A stretch of 5,075 nt of DNA from Acidobacteriota bacterium (GCA_021810175.1 JAJZJJ010000295.1:1-5075); one strand, 5' to 3'; shown: positions 1-5,075, counted from the first letter of the stretch. Notes: generated by a model not told the origin, from the letters alone. Numbers and translations: made by a program.

Positions 1-1
1 C

Positions 2-739
2 GTCCGCCAGGTCCTCGACTCAGTCCCCGCCATGCCCGCCTATTACCCGCGTATGAAGCAGCTCAACTCCGCTGGAGCACCCTCCGTGGCCACCCTCCCC
101 GGCAACGCCGCGCTCACACCCGGACAGGTCCACGACCTCGCCCAAACTCACCGCGCCGTCCTCCTTGACCTCCGCTCACCGGAAGACTTCGCCGCCGCCC
201 ACATCCCCGGTGCCATCAGCATCGGCGCCGGACCCAGTCTCTCCCTCTGGGCTGGCTGGCTCCTCGACGCCACCATCCCCATCGTCCTCGTCAACAACTC
301 GGGCGACGACGAATCCTCACGCCGCGCCCTCGTCCGCGTCGGCCTCGACAACATCGCCGGATTCCTCGCCGGAGGCATGCACGCCTGGACCGCCCCCAAC
401 CCGCCCGCCGCAAACCTTCCCACCGCCCGAATCACCCTCCTCAACCCCGAACAGGTCCAGTCCCGCCTCGACTTCGCTCCCGGCCAGGTCATCCTTCTCG
501 ACGTTCGTAACCCCTCCGAGTGGAACGCCGGCCATATCCCCGGCGCGCGCCACATCATGCTCGGTGACCTTCCCCATAAACTCGACACCCTCCCCACCCA
601 ACAGCCCATCATCACCGTTTGCCAGGCGGGACACCGCGCCAGCATCGCCGCCAGCCTGCTGGCTCGCGCCGGCTTCCAGAACGTCGCCACCCTTGAAGGC
701 GGCATGAACGCCTGGACCCTCCAGCAAACCGCCAACTGA
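2..739 (+). CDS. MBL-fold hydrolase/rhodanese fusion, 3' part only (two rhodanese domains)
   Basis: The frame is open to the left edge, so the ATG at 32 is probably internal. The residues around it (YYPRMKQLN) resemble the linker that follows the metallo-beta-lactamase domain in persulfide dioxygenase/rhodanese fusions (CstB-like, ETHE1-related). Numbering from the Met at 32, rhodanese domain 1 spans about 28-121 and domain 2 about 134-231. Domain 2 has the active-site loop C197-QAGHR, matching CxxGxR, so it can carry a persulfide. Domain 1 has NNSGD (88-92) where the cysteine should be and is probably catalytically dead. Both domains keep the HIPGA motif and the GGM-x-AW ending. Such fusions oxidise glutathione or other low-molecular-weight persulfides and transfer sulfane sulfur in the cytoplasm. 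No signal peptide can be assessed because the N-terminus is missing. The rhodanese calls are firm; the missing MBL domain is inferred. A free-standing tandem rhodanese starting at 32 is less likely. Confidence 0.85.
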   Translation, partial: VRQVLDSVPAMPAYYPRMKQLNSAGAPSVATLPGNAALTPGQVHDLAQTHRAVLLDLRSPEDFAAAHIPGAISIGAGPSLSLWAGWLLDATIPIVLVNNSGDDESSRRALVRVGLDNIAGFLAGGMHAWTAPNPPAANLPTARITLLNPEQVQSRLDFAPGQVILLDVRNPSEWNAGHIPGARHIMLGDLPHKLDTLPTQQPIITVCQAGHRASIAASLLARAGFQNVATLEGGMNAWTLQQTAN

Positions 740-777
740 AGCGAGTCGCCCGCACAATACCCAATCCAACCAACGAA

Positions 778-878
778 TTGTCATCTCGACTGCAGTCGAC
801 GCTGTCCATTCATGCATGAGTCATTCTGGGCCAGGTCTGGCCCGTACTCACGCGCCAGACGCAGCGGAGTGACCTGTA
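778..878. repeat. Candidate dispersed intergenic element with three palindromes
   Basis: Three perfect palindromic units lie within 59 bases: a 14-base palindrome at 786-799 (TCGACTGCAGTCGA), a 10-base one at 810-819 (TCATGCATGA), and a stem-loop at 829-844 (GGGCCA, 4-base loop, TGGCCC). The ends, TTGTCATCTCGAC on the left and GCGGAGTGACCTGTAG on the right, recall small palindromic spacer repeats that I remember from acidobacterial genomes, but I cannot check this. The block lies between the rhodanese gene and the HxlR promoter. The stem-loop could slow transcription from the left, but no T tract follows it, so I do not call it an intrinsic terminator. Boundaries are approximate. Confidence 0.35.
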
Positions 879-917
879 GTTCTACCTTTCCTTCATAACA
901 ATCCCTTTCGCATTTTT

Positions 918-938
918 TTACTTGCAAATCACAAGTAA
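918..938. promoter_or_regulatory. Inverted repeat, likely HxlR-family operator
   Basis: A perfect inverted repeat has arms TTACTTG (918-924) and CAAGTAA (932-938) around a 7-base spacer. It ends 20 bases before the GTG of the HxlR gene, where an autoregulatory operator would overlap the promoter. HxlR regulators are dimeric winged-helix proteins that bind short AT-rich inverted repeats, and a TTACTT/AAGTAA arm fits that kind of site. The palindrome is seen directly; binding by the adjacent regulator is inferred. I found no second copy before the downstream genes. Confidence 0.6.
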
Positions 939-949
939 CTTGCTCTATC
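922..949 (+). promoter_or_regulatory. Possible promoter for the HxlR-led cluster
   Basis: TTGCAA at 922-927 could serve as a -35 element, with TCTATC at 944-949 as a weak -10, separated by 16 bases. TG at 941-942 gives a slight extended -10 character. The -35 lies inside the inverted repeat at 918-938, so a bound regulator would block polymerase. Transcription would start at about 955-957, almost at the GTG at 959, giving a leaderless message. The -10 match is only about three of six bases, so this is tentative. Confidence 0.25.
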
Positions 950-958
950 GTTCTCCCC

Positions 959-1423
959 GTGCCAGAGAAGTCCCGCGCCCAGCCGCGCTCCGGGTGCCCG
1001 GTCAGCATCTCTCTCGAAGTCTTCGGAGACCGCTGGTCCCTGCTCATCGTCCGCGACCTCATGGTCCGGGGCTTCCGCCGTTTCAAAGACTTTCAGCAGA
1101 GTGGAGAAGGCATCGCCACCAACATCCTCGCGGATCGCCTGCGCAGGCTCGAAGACGCCGGCATCCTCACCACCACCCCCGACCCGGAAGACGCACGCCG
1201 TAGGCTCTACCGGCTCACAGAGAAAGGCATCGACCTCGCCCCCGTCCTGCTGGAAATTCTGGTCTGGGGCGCGAAATACGAAGAAACCGGCGCACCCTGC
1301 GAGGTCATCTCACAGATGGCACAGAACCGCGAAGCCGTCCTCGCCGAAGTCCGCCGCCGATGGCAGCAAGACGACCCCACGCCAATCCTCCCCTGGCTGG
1401 GCGGGCCTAAACGCAGCAAGTAG
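959..1423 (+). CDS. HxlR-family winged-helix transcriptional regulator
   Basis: This 154-residue protein has the HxlR family signature RSGCPVS (11-17) followed by GDRWSLLIVRDL (23-34). The recognition region is FKDFQQSGEGIATNILADRLRRLEDAGIL (about 42-70), then the wing and TEKG (87-90), and a C-terminal dimerisation helix. Length is typical to slightly long. Cys13 precedes the first core helix, where redox- or electrophile-sensing members such as HypR and YodB carry their reactive cysteine; Cys114 is the only other cysteine. The GTG at 959 is the only ATG, GTG or TTG in frame between the stop at 896-898 and the conserved domain. No Shine-Dalgarno sequence precedes it, so translation may be leaderless. 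It is the first gene of a six-gene cluster and probably controls itself through the repeat at 918-938. The effector is unknown. Confidence 0.93.
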   Translation: MPEKSRAQPRSGCPVSISLEVFGDRWSLLIVRDLMVRGFRRFKDFQQSGEGIATNILADRLRRLEDAGILTTTPDPEDARRRLYRLTEKGIDLAPVLLEILVWGAKYEETGAPCEVISQMAQNREAVLAEVRRRWQQDDPTPILPWLGGPKRSK

Positions 1424-1450
1424 CCGTATTCGTTGCATATCCATTCGTAC

Positions 1451-1454
1451 GGAG
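1451..1454 (+). promoter_or_regulatory. Ribosome binding site setting the start of the first VOC gene
   Basis: GGAG lies 6 bases before the ATG at 1461. The reading frame is open back to about 1101, but that upstream part only shadows the HxlR gene in another frame. This site, together with the glyoxalase fold beginning directly after it, fixes the start at 1461. Confidence 0.7.
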
Positions 1455-1460
1455 TCCTTC

Positions 1461-1934
1461 ATGTCCACTCTCGCCCACAATCCCCGCATCACGCCCTTCC
1501 TATGGTTCGACAACGACGCCGAAGACGCCGTGAACTTCTACACCAGCATCTTCCCCAACTCCCGAATCCTCACCTCCGTCCCCAACCAGCCGGACATCAC
1601 CCCATCCAAAGCAAAAATCCTTACCATCGCCTTCGAACTCGACGGAGTCCCCTTCACCGCCCTTAACGGAGGCCCCAACTTCACCTTCAACCAGGCCGTC
1701 TCCTTTGTCGTCCACTGCGCCAATCAGCAGGAAATCGACTACTACTGGGCGCACCTAACCGCCGATGGCGGCAGCGAGGTCGCCTGCGGATGGCTCACTG
1801 ACAAATTCGGCCTCTCCTGGCAGGTCGTCCCCGCCAACATCAGCGAACTCGTCCGCCGCCCCAAAGCCATGCAAGCCCTCATGCAGATGAAAAAGCTCGA
1901 CATCGCAACTCTCGAAGAGGCCGCTCGCGAATAA
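1461..1934 (+). CDS. PhnB-type VOC (glyoxalase-fold) protein 1
   Basis: This 157-residue protein belongs to the VOC superfamily group often labelled '3-demethylubiquinone-9 3-methyltransferase' or PhnB-like. It opens with RITPFLWFDNDAEDAVNFY (9-27), then has LDGVPFTALNGGP (60-72) and the ending CGWLTDKFGLSWQVVP (109-124), followed by a helical tail. These are the paired beta-alpha-beta-beta-beta modules of the fold. The methyltransferase label is historical and not supported by the fold. Members bind or isomerise small molecules, but the substrate here cannot be read from sequence. GGAG at 1451-1454 supports the start at 1461, 37 bases after the HxlR stop. It is soluble and probably dimeric. 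Placement behind an HxlR regulator suggests induction by a reactive small molecule, which is inference. Confidence 0.9.
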   Translation: MSTLAHNPRITPFLWFDNDAEDAVNFYTSIFPNSRILTSVPNQPDITPSKAKILTIAFELDGVPFTALNGGPNFTFNQAVSFVVHCANQQEIDYYWAHLTADGGSEVACGWLTDKFGLSWQVVPANISELVRRPKAMQALMQMKKLDIATLEEAARE

Positions 1935-1977
1935 CTCTTTGACTTACGCGAACTATGCCGTCAAAATTTCCTACCGC

Positions 1978-1984
1978 AAAGGAG
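1978..1984 (+). promoter_or_regulatory. Strong ribosome binding site setting the start of the second VOC gene
   Basis: AAAGGAG ends 5 bases before the ATG at 1990. It decides between that ATG and a TTG at 1939, which lies in the same frame but has no such site and would add 17 residues unlike the family. Confidence 0.75.
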
Positions 1985-1989
1985 TCATT

Positions 1990-2403
1990 ATGGAGACCTG
2001 CCCTCATCTCGGTTTTCCCGGAACCTGCGAAGAAGCTCTCCACTTCTACGAGCAGGCAATCGGAGCCAAAATCCAATACCTCAGCCGCTATCAGGAAACA
2101 GCCATGGCCGCACAGGTTCCGCCCGACTTCGCCAACAAAGTCGTCCACGCCACCATCACCATCGGCAACTCCCGCATCATGGCCTCCGATGCTCCACCGG
2201 ATCGCTACAGCAAGGCCCACGGCATCGCCATCACCCTTGAATCCAATAGCCGCGAAGAGGGCGAAAGAGCCTTCCGCGCCCTCACCGCCGGTGGAGATAT
2301 CGACATGCCCTTCCAAGAGACTTATTGGTCCCCAGGCTTCGGTATGGGACGCGACAAATTCGGCATCCCCTGGATGGTCAATACAACTCGGCCGCAGTCA
2401 TAA
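1990..2403 (+). CDS. PhnB-type VOC (glyoxalase-fold) protein 2
   Basis: This 137-residue VOC protein is of the compact PhnB/YjdN-like type. Features are LGFPGTCEEALHFYEQAIGAKI (7-28), KVVHATITIGNSRIMASDAPP (50-70) and FQETYWSPGFGMGRDKFGIPWMVN (108-131). His53 and Glu110 sit where metal-liganding residues occur in this fold, so it may bind a divalent metal. It differs clearly from the VOC protein directly upstream, so the two are diverged paralogues and not a recent duplication. The gene follows its neighbour by 55 bases and has a strong ribosome binding site. Its role is likely binding or conversion of a small, possibly reactive compound in the cytoplasm; the substrate is unknown. Confidence 0.9.
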   Translation: METCPHLGFPGTCEEALHFYEQAIGAKIQYLSRYQETAMAAQVPPDFANKVVHATITIGNSRIMASDAPPDRYSKAHGIAITLESNSREEGERAFRALTAGGDIDMPFQETYWSPGFGMGRDKFGIPWMVNTTRPQS

Positions 2404-2435
2404 CCAGATCGAATTTCCACTGAAAGGAATTCCTT

Positions 2436-3551
2436 ATGAGCAGCGTTCGTGTTCTCGTCGGTACGCACAAAGGCGCGTTTGTCCTCACCTCTGACGGCAA
2501 ACGCAAAGACTGGAAAGTCAGCGGTCCCTTCTTCGCTGGCATCGATGTCTACCACGTCAAAGGCTCGCCCGTGGACCCCAACCGCATCTACGCCTCGCAA
2601 ACCAGCAGTTGGTTTGGCCAGGTCCTCCAGCGCTCCAACGATGGCGGCCATACCTGGGAGCCCGTCAGCAACAAATTCGCATACGAAGGCGAAACCGGCA
2701 CCCACCAGTGGTACGACGGCACACCTCATCCCTGGGAATTCAAGCGCGTCTGGCACCTCGAACCCTCCCTCACCGACCCCGACACCGTCTATGCCGGCAT
2801 CGAAGACGCGGCTATCTTCCGCTCAGCCGACGGCGGCCAGTCCTGGGTCGAACTCCCCGGTCTGCGCCACCACGGCACCGGACCCCACTGGCAGCCCGGC
2901 GCAGGTGGCATGTGCCTGCACTCCATCATCCTCGACCCCTCCAATTCCAACCGCGTCTTCATCGCCATTTCGGCCGCCGGAGCCTTCCGTACCGACGACG
3001 CCGGCGCTACGTGGAAGCCCATCAACCGCGGCCTTCGCTCCCAATACATCCCCGATCCCGAAGCCGAAGTCGGTCACTGCGTCCATCACATCGCCATGCA
3101 TCCAGATCGTCCCGGCATTCTCTTCATGCAGAAGCACTGGGACGTCATGCGCTCCGACGACGCCGGCGACAGCTGGCACGAAATCAGCGGCAATCTCCCC
3201 ACCGACTTCGGCTTCGTCATCGACATCCACGCCCACGAGCCCGAAACCATCTACGTCGTTCCCATCAAGAGTGACTCCGAACACTACCCGCTCGATGGCT
3301 CCCTCCGCGTCTATCGCAGCCGCACCGGAGGCAACGAGTGGGAACCCCTCACCGCGGGCCTGCCCCAGCAGAACTGCTACGTAAACGTCCTCCGCGACGC
3401 CATGGCCGTTGACTCCCTCGACCAATGCGGCATCTATTTCGGTACAACCGGCGGTCAGGTTTATGCCTCGGCCGACGCAGGCGACACGTGGACTCCCATC
3501 GTCCGCGACTTGCCTTCCGTGCTCTCGGTCGAGGTGCAAACCCTGCCCTAG
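2436..3551 (+). CDS. Asp-box (BNR) beta-propeller protein, sortilin/YVTN-like, cytoplasmic
   Basis: This 371-residue protein has six Asp boxes of the S-x-D-x-G-x-T-W type: SNDGGHTW (67-74), SADGGQSW (130-137), TDDAGATW (186-193), SDDAGDSW (240-247), a degenerate SRTGGNEW (295-302) and SADAGDTW (345-352). A faint seventh lies at 19-26. This predicts a seven-bladed propeller filling the whole protein. Databases may label such proteins exo-alpha-sialidase, but the arginine triad context and FRIP motif of sialidases are not visible. There is no signal peptide or membrane segment, so it is probably cytoplasmic, which is unusual for Asp-box proteins. Histidines recur at blade starts (H40, H107, H162, H217), with C-x-H at 160-162 and 215-217. 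AAAGGA at 2423-2428 precedes the ATG by 7 bases. The start 32 bases after VOC protein 2 implies co-transcription. The fold is secure; function is unknown. Confidence 0.88.
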   Translation: MSSVRVLVGTHKGAFVLTSDGKRKDWKVSGPFFAGIDVYHVKGSPVDPNRIYASQTSSWFGQVLQRSNDGGHTWEPVSNKFAYEGETGTHQWYDGTPHPWEFKRVWHLEPSLTDPDTVYAGIEDAAIFRSADGGQSWVELPGLRHHGTGPHWQPGAGGMCLHSIILDPSNSNRVFIAISAAGAFRTDDAGATWKPINRGLRSQYIPDPEAEVGHCVHHIAMHPDRPGILFMQKHWDVMRSDDAGDSWHEISGNLPTDFGFVIDIHAHEPETIYVVPIKSDSEHYPLDGSLRVYRSRTGGNEWEPLTAGLPQQNCYVNVLRDAMAVDSLDQCGIYFGTTGGQVYASADAGDTWTPIVRDLPSVLSVEVQTLP

Positions 3552-3563
3552 CGGGAGGCAATC

Positions 3564-3953
3564 ATGATCGAAGCGCTCCAAGGATTCCCTTCACCGATCC
3601 TGGCCTTTGCCTGCAAAGGCCACGTGACCAGAAACGACTACGAAACCACACTGATCCCAGCGGTCGAATCAGCGATGCAGCAACCCGGCAAGGTCCGCCT
3701 TTACTACCAGATCAACCCCGACTTTTCCGGCATCGAGTTCGGCGCCGCATGGGACGATTTCAGAGTTGGCATGCATCATCTCGCCCGCTGGGAGCGCATG
3801 GCAGCCGTCACTGACGTCGACTGGATTCGCCATACCATCCGCGCCTTCGGCTTCCTCATGCCCGGCGAGCTCAAAATCTTCGCCTCGCCGAGCAAGCCTA
3901 GGCCCGCGAGTGGATCACCCAGGGCCTCACAGCATAACCATGACAAACGCTAA
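3564..3953 (+). CDS. SpoIIAA-like STAS/SEC14 protein with frameshifted C-terminus
   Basis: This 129-residue protein matches the SpoIIAA-like family (STAS/SEC14-type fold) over about 1-108. It opens with [26 protein letters not shown], then has the conserved KVRLYYQI (43-50), [13 protein letters not shown] (53-65), [15 protein letters not shown] (76-90) and [12 protein letters not shown] (95-106). Family members bind lipid-like ligands or act as small regulatory proteins; no precise role is known. GGGAGG at 3553-3558 lies 5 bases before the ATG, and the gene starts 12 bases after the propeller gene. The tail from residue 109 (PSKPRPASG...) is unlike the family. The expected C-terminal helix is readable in another frame (3890-3934: AEQA, stop, [11 protein letters not shown]), ending with TAA at 3935-3937. 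A one-base deletion near 3887 plus a GAG-to-TAG change at 3899-3901 would explain this. The tail overlaps the next gene by 14 bases. The fold core is intact, so it may still work. Confidence 0.85.
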   Translation: MIEALQGFPSPILAFACKGHVTRNDYETTLIPAVESAMQQPGKVRLYYQINPDFSGIEFGAAWDDFRVGMHHLARWERMAAVTDVDWIRHTIRAFGFLMPGELKIFASPSKPRPASGSPRASQHNHDKR

Positions 3954-4260
3954 CTCCGCACCCATCGTCCGCGTCGAACTCCCCCACCACCTCCGCACGC
4001 TCGCCGGCACCGGTATTGAGGTGGAGCTCACCGTCCCCGCGCCGGTTACCCTTTCCACCGTGCTCGACGCGCTCGAGTCGCGCTATCCCATGCTCCGCGG
4101 CACCATTCGTGATCACGTCACCCTCAAGCGCCGCCCCTTCCTGCGCTTCTTCGCCTGTCAGCAGGATCTCTCCCACGATTCACCCGACGCACCGCTCCCC
4201 GCCGCCATCCTCTCCGGCGCCGAACCCCTCATCATCCTCGGCGCTATCGCCGGCGGCTGA
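3940..4260 (+). CDS. MoaD/ThiS-like ubiquitin-fold protein ending in Gly-Gly
   Basis: This 106-residue protein has the MoaD/ThiS beta-grasp layout: [14 protein letters not shown] (10-23), a second strand (IEVELTV), the helix [14 protein letters not shown] (37-50), [15 protein letters not shown] (66-80), [16 protein letters not shown] (85-100) and the ending GAIAGG. The terminal Gly-Gly is the site that an E1-like enzyme adenylates and that accepts sulfur as a thiocarboxylate. It is longer than typical ThiS (about 65) or MoaD (about 80), with extra length between the helix and the last strand. No ThiF/MoeB partner or molybdopterin or thiamine gene is in the window, so a dedicated cofactor role is unproven. 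The ATG at 3940 has no good Shine-Dalgarno sequence and lies inside the end of the STAS gene. It sits just after the TAA at 3935-3937 that ended the ancestral upstream frame, so translation is probably coupled. Confidence 0.85.
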   Translation: MTNANSAPIVRVELPHHLRTLAGTGIEVELTVPAPVTLSTVLDALESRYPMLRGTIRDHVTLKRRPFLRFFACQQDLSHDSPDAPLPAAILSGAEPLIILGAIAGG

Positions 4261-4281
4261 ATCTACGTCCCGCCCAGAAAA

Positions 4282-4923
4282 TCAGGAGCAGCCGCAGCTC
4301 TCGCCCCGCATCGCGCGCCGCGCCTCCACCACGATCAAGGGCACCGCCGCCAGCGCCGCACCCGAATCCATCCACGCCGCATGCCACACGGCATTCACGG
4401 CCAGCCCCGCGAGGGTAATCGCTGCCAGATACGCGCACGTCGCCGACTGCACCGCATCCGCCGCCATCGCCCTGTCTGCGCGCTTCCGCGCCAGTCTTCG
4501 CTTCTGCCAAGCCAGCAGCGGCATCACCACCAGCGCAAGCGCTGTGATGCTGATCCCCGACAGGCTTGCCTCCGGCCTTGCACGCAGCGCTAGCGTGCTC
4601 ACCGCAATGCCCGTCACCACCACCGCCAGCGCATACAGCAGCACACCCGCCATTCGCGCTGCCCGTGCCTCATCCAGCCGGAACCACTGGGTAAACTGCA
4701 GCATCACCACTCCGGCAGAAAGCAACTCCACCAGGCTGTCCGCGCCGAATGCCACCAGCGCGGGGCTGTGCGCCCCTAGCGCGCTCCACAGCGACACGCC
4801 ACACTCGGCCGCCATCCACGCCAGCGTAATCCCTTGCAGCCAGACCGCATACGCCGCATGACCGGTGCCCTTAGGCGCGGCACACGTCGAACACCCGCAA
4901 CCAAGACCCGTCGCTTCTTCCAT
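4282..4923 (-). CDS. CDF-like cation transporter homologue with terminal CGC motifs
   Basis: This 213-residue membrane protein has about six hydrophobic segments: about 24-46, 53-77, 91-110, 122-139, 160-180 and 188-200. The pattern FGADSLVELLSAGVV (59-73) in helix 2 and AADAVQSATCAYLA (154-167) in helix 5 match the short CDF-like family annotated as 'cation transporter'. Canonical CDF proteins carry HxxxD in helices 2 and 5; here the helix-5 pair is Gln159 and Cys163, and helix 2 has Asp62 and Glu66 without His. The cytoplasmic C-terminal domain of full CDFs is absent. Cysteine motifs lie at both ends: CGCSTC (9-14) and CGCS (210-213), possibly metal- or thiol-binding. AAGGA (4928-4932) lies 4 bases before the ATG. 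It converges with the MoaD/ThiS-like gene, 21 bases apart, so it is a separate unit. Substrate is unknown; transport itself is inferred from the fold. Confidence 0.85.
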   Translation of the reverse strand: MEEATGLGCGCSTCAAPKGTGHAAYAVWLQGITLAWMAAECGVSLWSALGAHSPALVAFGADSLVELLSAGVVMLQFTQWFRLDEARAARMAGVLLYALAVVVTGIAVSTLALRARPEASLSGISITALALVVMPLLAWQKRRLARKRADRAMAADAVQSATCAYLAAITLAGLAVNAVWHAAWMDSGAALAAVPLIVVEARRAMRGESCGCS

Positions 4924-5075
4924 ATCTTCCTTCTAGGATGCATCCACTGGTACTGATAGGACACGTCTAGCCGCGTGGGATGGTCGCCTCACACAAAGCG
5001 AATCATCTACAGACCAATGACCACGCCCTAAACGAAATGGCGCGCAAAGCGCGCTCAGACTGCTGACGAACCCCA
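4924..5075. other. Upstream region of the transporter gene
   Basis: This stretch must hold the promoter of the minus-strand transporter, but I find no convincing -35/-10 pair or metal-regulator operator. Only the ribosome binding site at 4928-4932 and the hairpin at 5040-5054 stand out. No coding region can be supported here. Confidence 0.4.
5040..5054. repeat. GC-rich hairpin
   Basis: GCGCGC, AAA, GCGCGC forms a perfect 6-base stem with a 3-base loop. On the minus strand it is followed by CATTTCGTTT, a poor T tract, so it might be a weak terminator for a gene beyond the right edge reading leftward, or a simple intergenic hairpin. Confidence 0.3.

Noticed and set aside
148..735. Minus-strand open frame opposite the rhodanese domains
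   Set aside because: The plus strand carries two unmistakable rhodanese domains; the minus frame is Arg/Trp-rich with no domain.
829..844. Intrinsic terminator for the rhodanese gene
   Set aside because: The stem is good, but no T tract follows and it lies 90 bases after the stop codon.
781..1086. Minus-strand open frame of 101 codons
   Set aside because: It covers the palindromic intergenic block and the start of the HxlR gene, has no recognisable domain and no good ribosome binding site.
1101..1460. Upstream extension of the first VOC reading frame
   Set aside because: Its translation is Ser/Pro/Lys-rich, without family resemblance, and overlaps the HxlR gene in another frame. The ATG at 1461 has a ribosome binding site and begins the fold.
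1461..1934. Calling the VOC protein a ubiquinone methyltransferase
   Set aside because: The label is an old database name. The sequence has the glyoxalase fold and no SAM-binding motif.
2436..3551. Calling the propeller an exo-alpha-sialidase
   Set aside because: Asp boxes alone do not show sialidase activity. No FRIP motif is seen, and there is no signal peptide.
3899..3901. TAG in the STAS region as a recoded (read-through) codon
   Set aside because: The TAG is not in the frame translated from the ATG at 3564. A base deletion would have to be corrected first, so simple mutation is the better explanation.
3766..3939. Upstream extension of the MoaD/ThiS-like reading frame
   Set aside because: It lies within the well-conserved STAS gene in another frame and does not resemble any ThiS protein.
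4016..4861. Long plus-strand open frame opposite the transporter
   Set aside because: It is low-complexity Ala/Ser/Pro translation caused by GC-rich codon bias. The minus-strand frame has clear membrane helices and family motifs.

Overview
The window is GC-rich bacterial chromosomal DNA, tightly packed with genes. Its codon usage strongly favours C in third position (CTC, ATC, CCC, GCC, CGC). That style and the gene families fit an acidobacterium of the Terriglobia type (Granulicella, Edaphobacter, Terriglobus), but this is an impression from composition and not a phylogenetic result. No phage, transposase, CRISPR, tRNA or rRNA genes are visible.

Layout. (1) Bases 2-739, plus strand, hold the 3' part of a gene whose start lies left of the window. 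It encodes two rhodanese domains preceded by the linker typical of MBL-fold hydrolase/rhodanese fusions (persulfide dioxygenase type). Only the second rhodanese keeps the catalytic cysteine. (2) Bases 740-958 are intergenic. They hold three short perfect palindromes that look like a dispersed intergenic element, then a 7-7-7 inverted repeat that is a likely operator. (3) Bases 959-3953/4260 form a six-gene plus-strand cluster: an HxlR-family regulator, two different PhnB-type VOC (glyoxalase-fold) proteins, an Asp-box (BNR) beta-propeller protein without a signal peptide, a SpoIIAA-like STAS/SEC14 protein, and a MoaD/ThiS-like protein ending in Gly-Gly. Gaps are 37, 55, 32 and 12 bases, followed by a 14-base overlap, so one transcript is likely. 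(4) Bases 4282-4923, minus strand and convergent, encode a six-helix CDF-like cation transporter homologue with Cys-Gly-Cys motifs at both ends. (5) Bases 4924-5075 are its upstream region, with a GC-rich hairpin near the right edge.

How the parts may work together. HxlR regulators with an N-terminal cysteine often sense reactive electrophiles or oxidants, and VOC enzymes often act on such compounds. The regulator probably controls itself and the genes behind it through the inverted repeat. The roles of the propeller, STAS and ThiS-like proteins are unknown. The propeller has a repeated histidine pattern at blade starts that could form a metal or substrate site. Two further points deserve attention. 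The end of the STAS gene carries an apparent one-base frameshift, plus a stop codon in the original frame. The transporter homologue lacks the standard CDF metal-binding residues.
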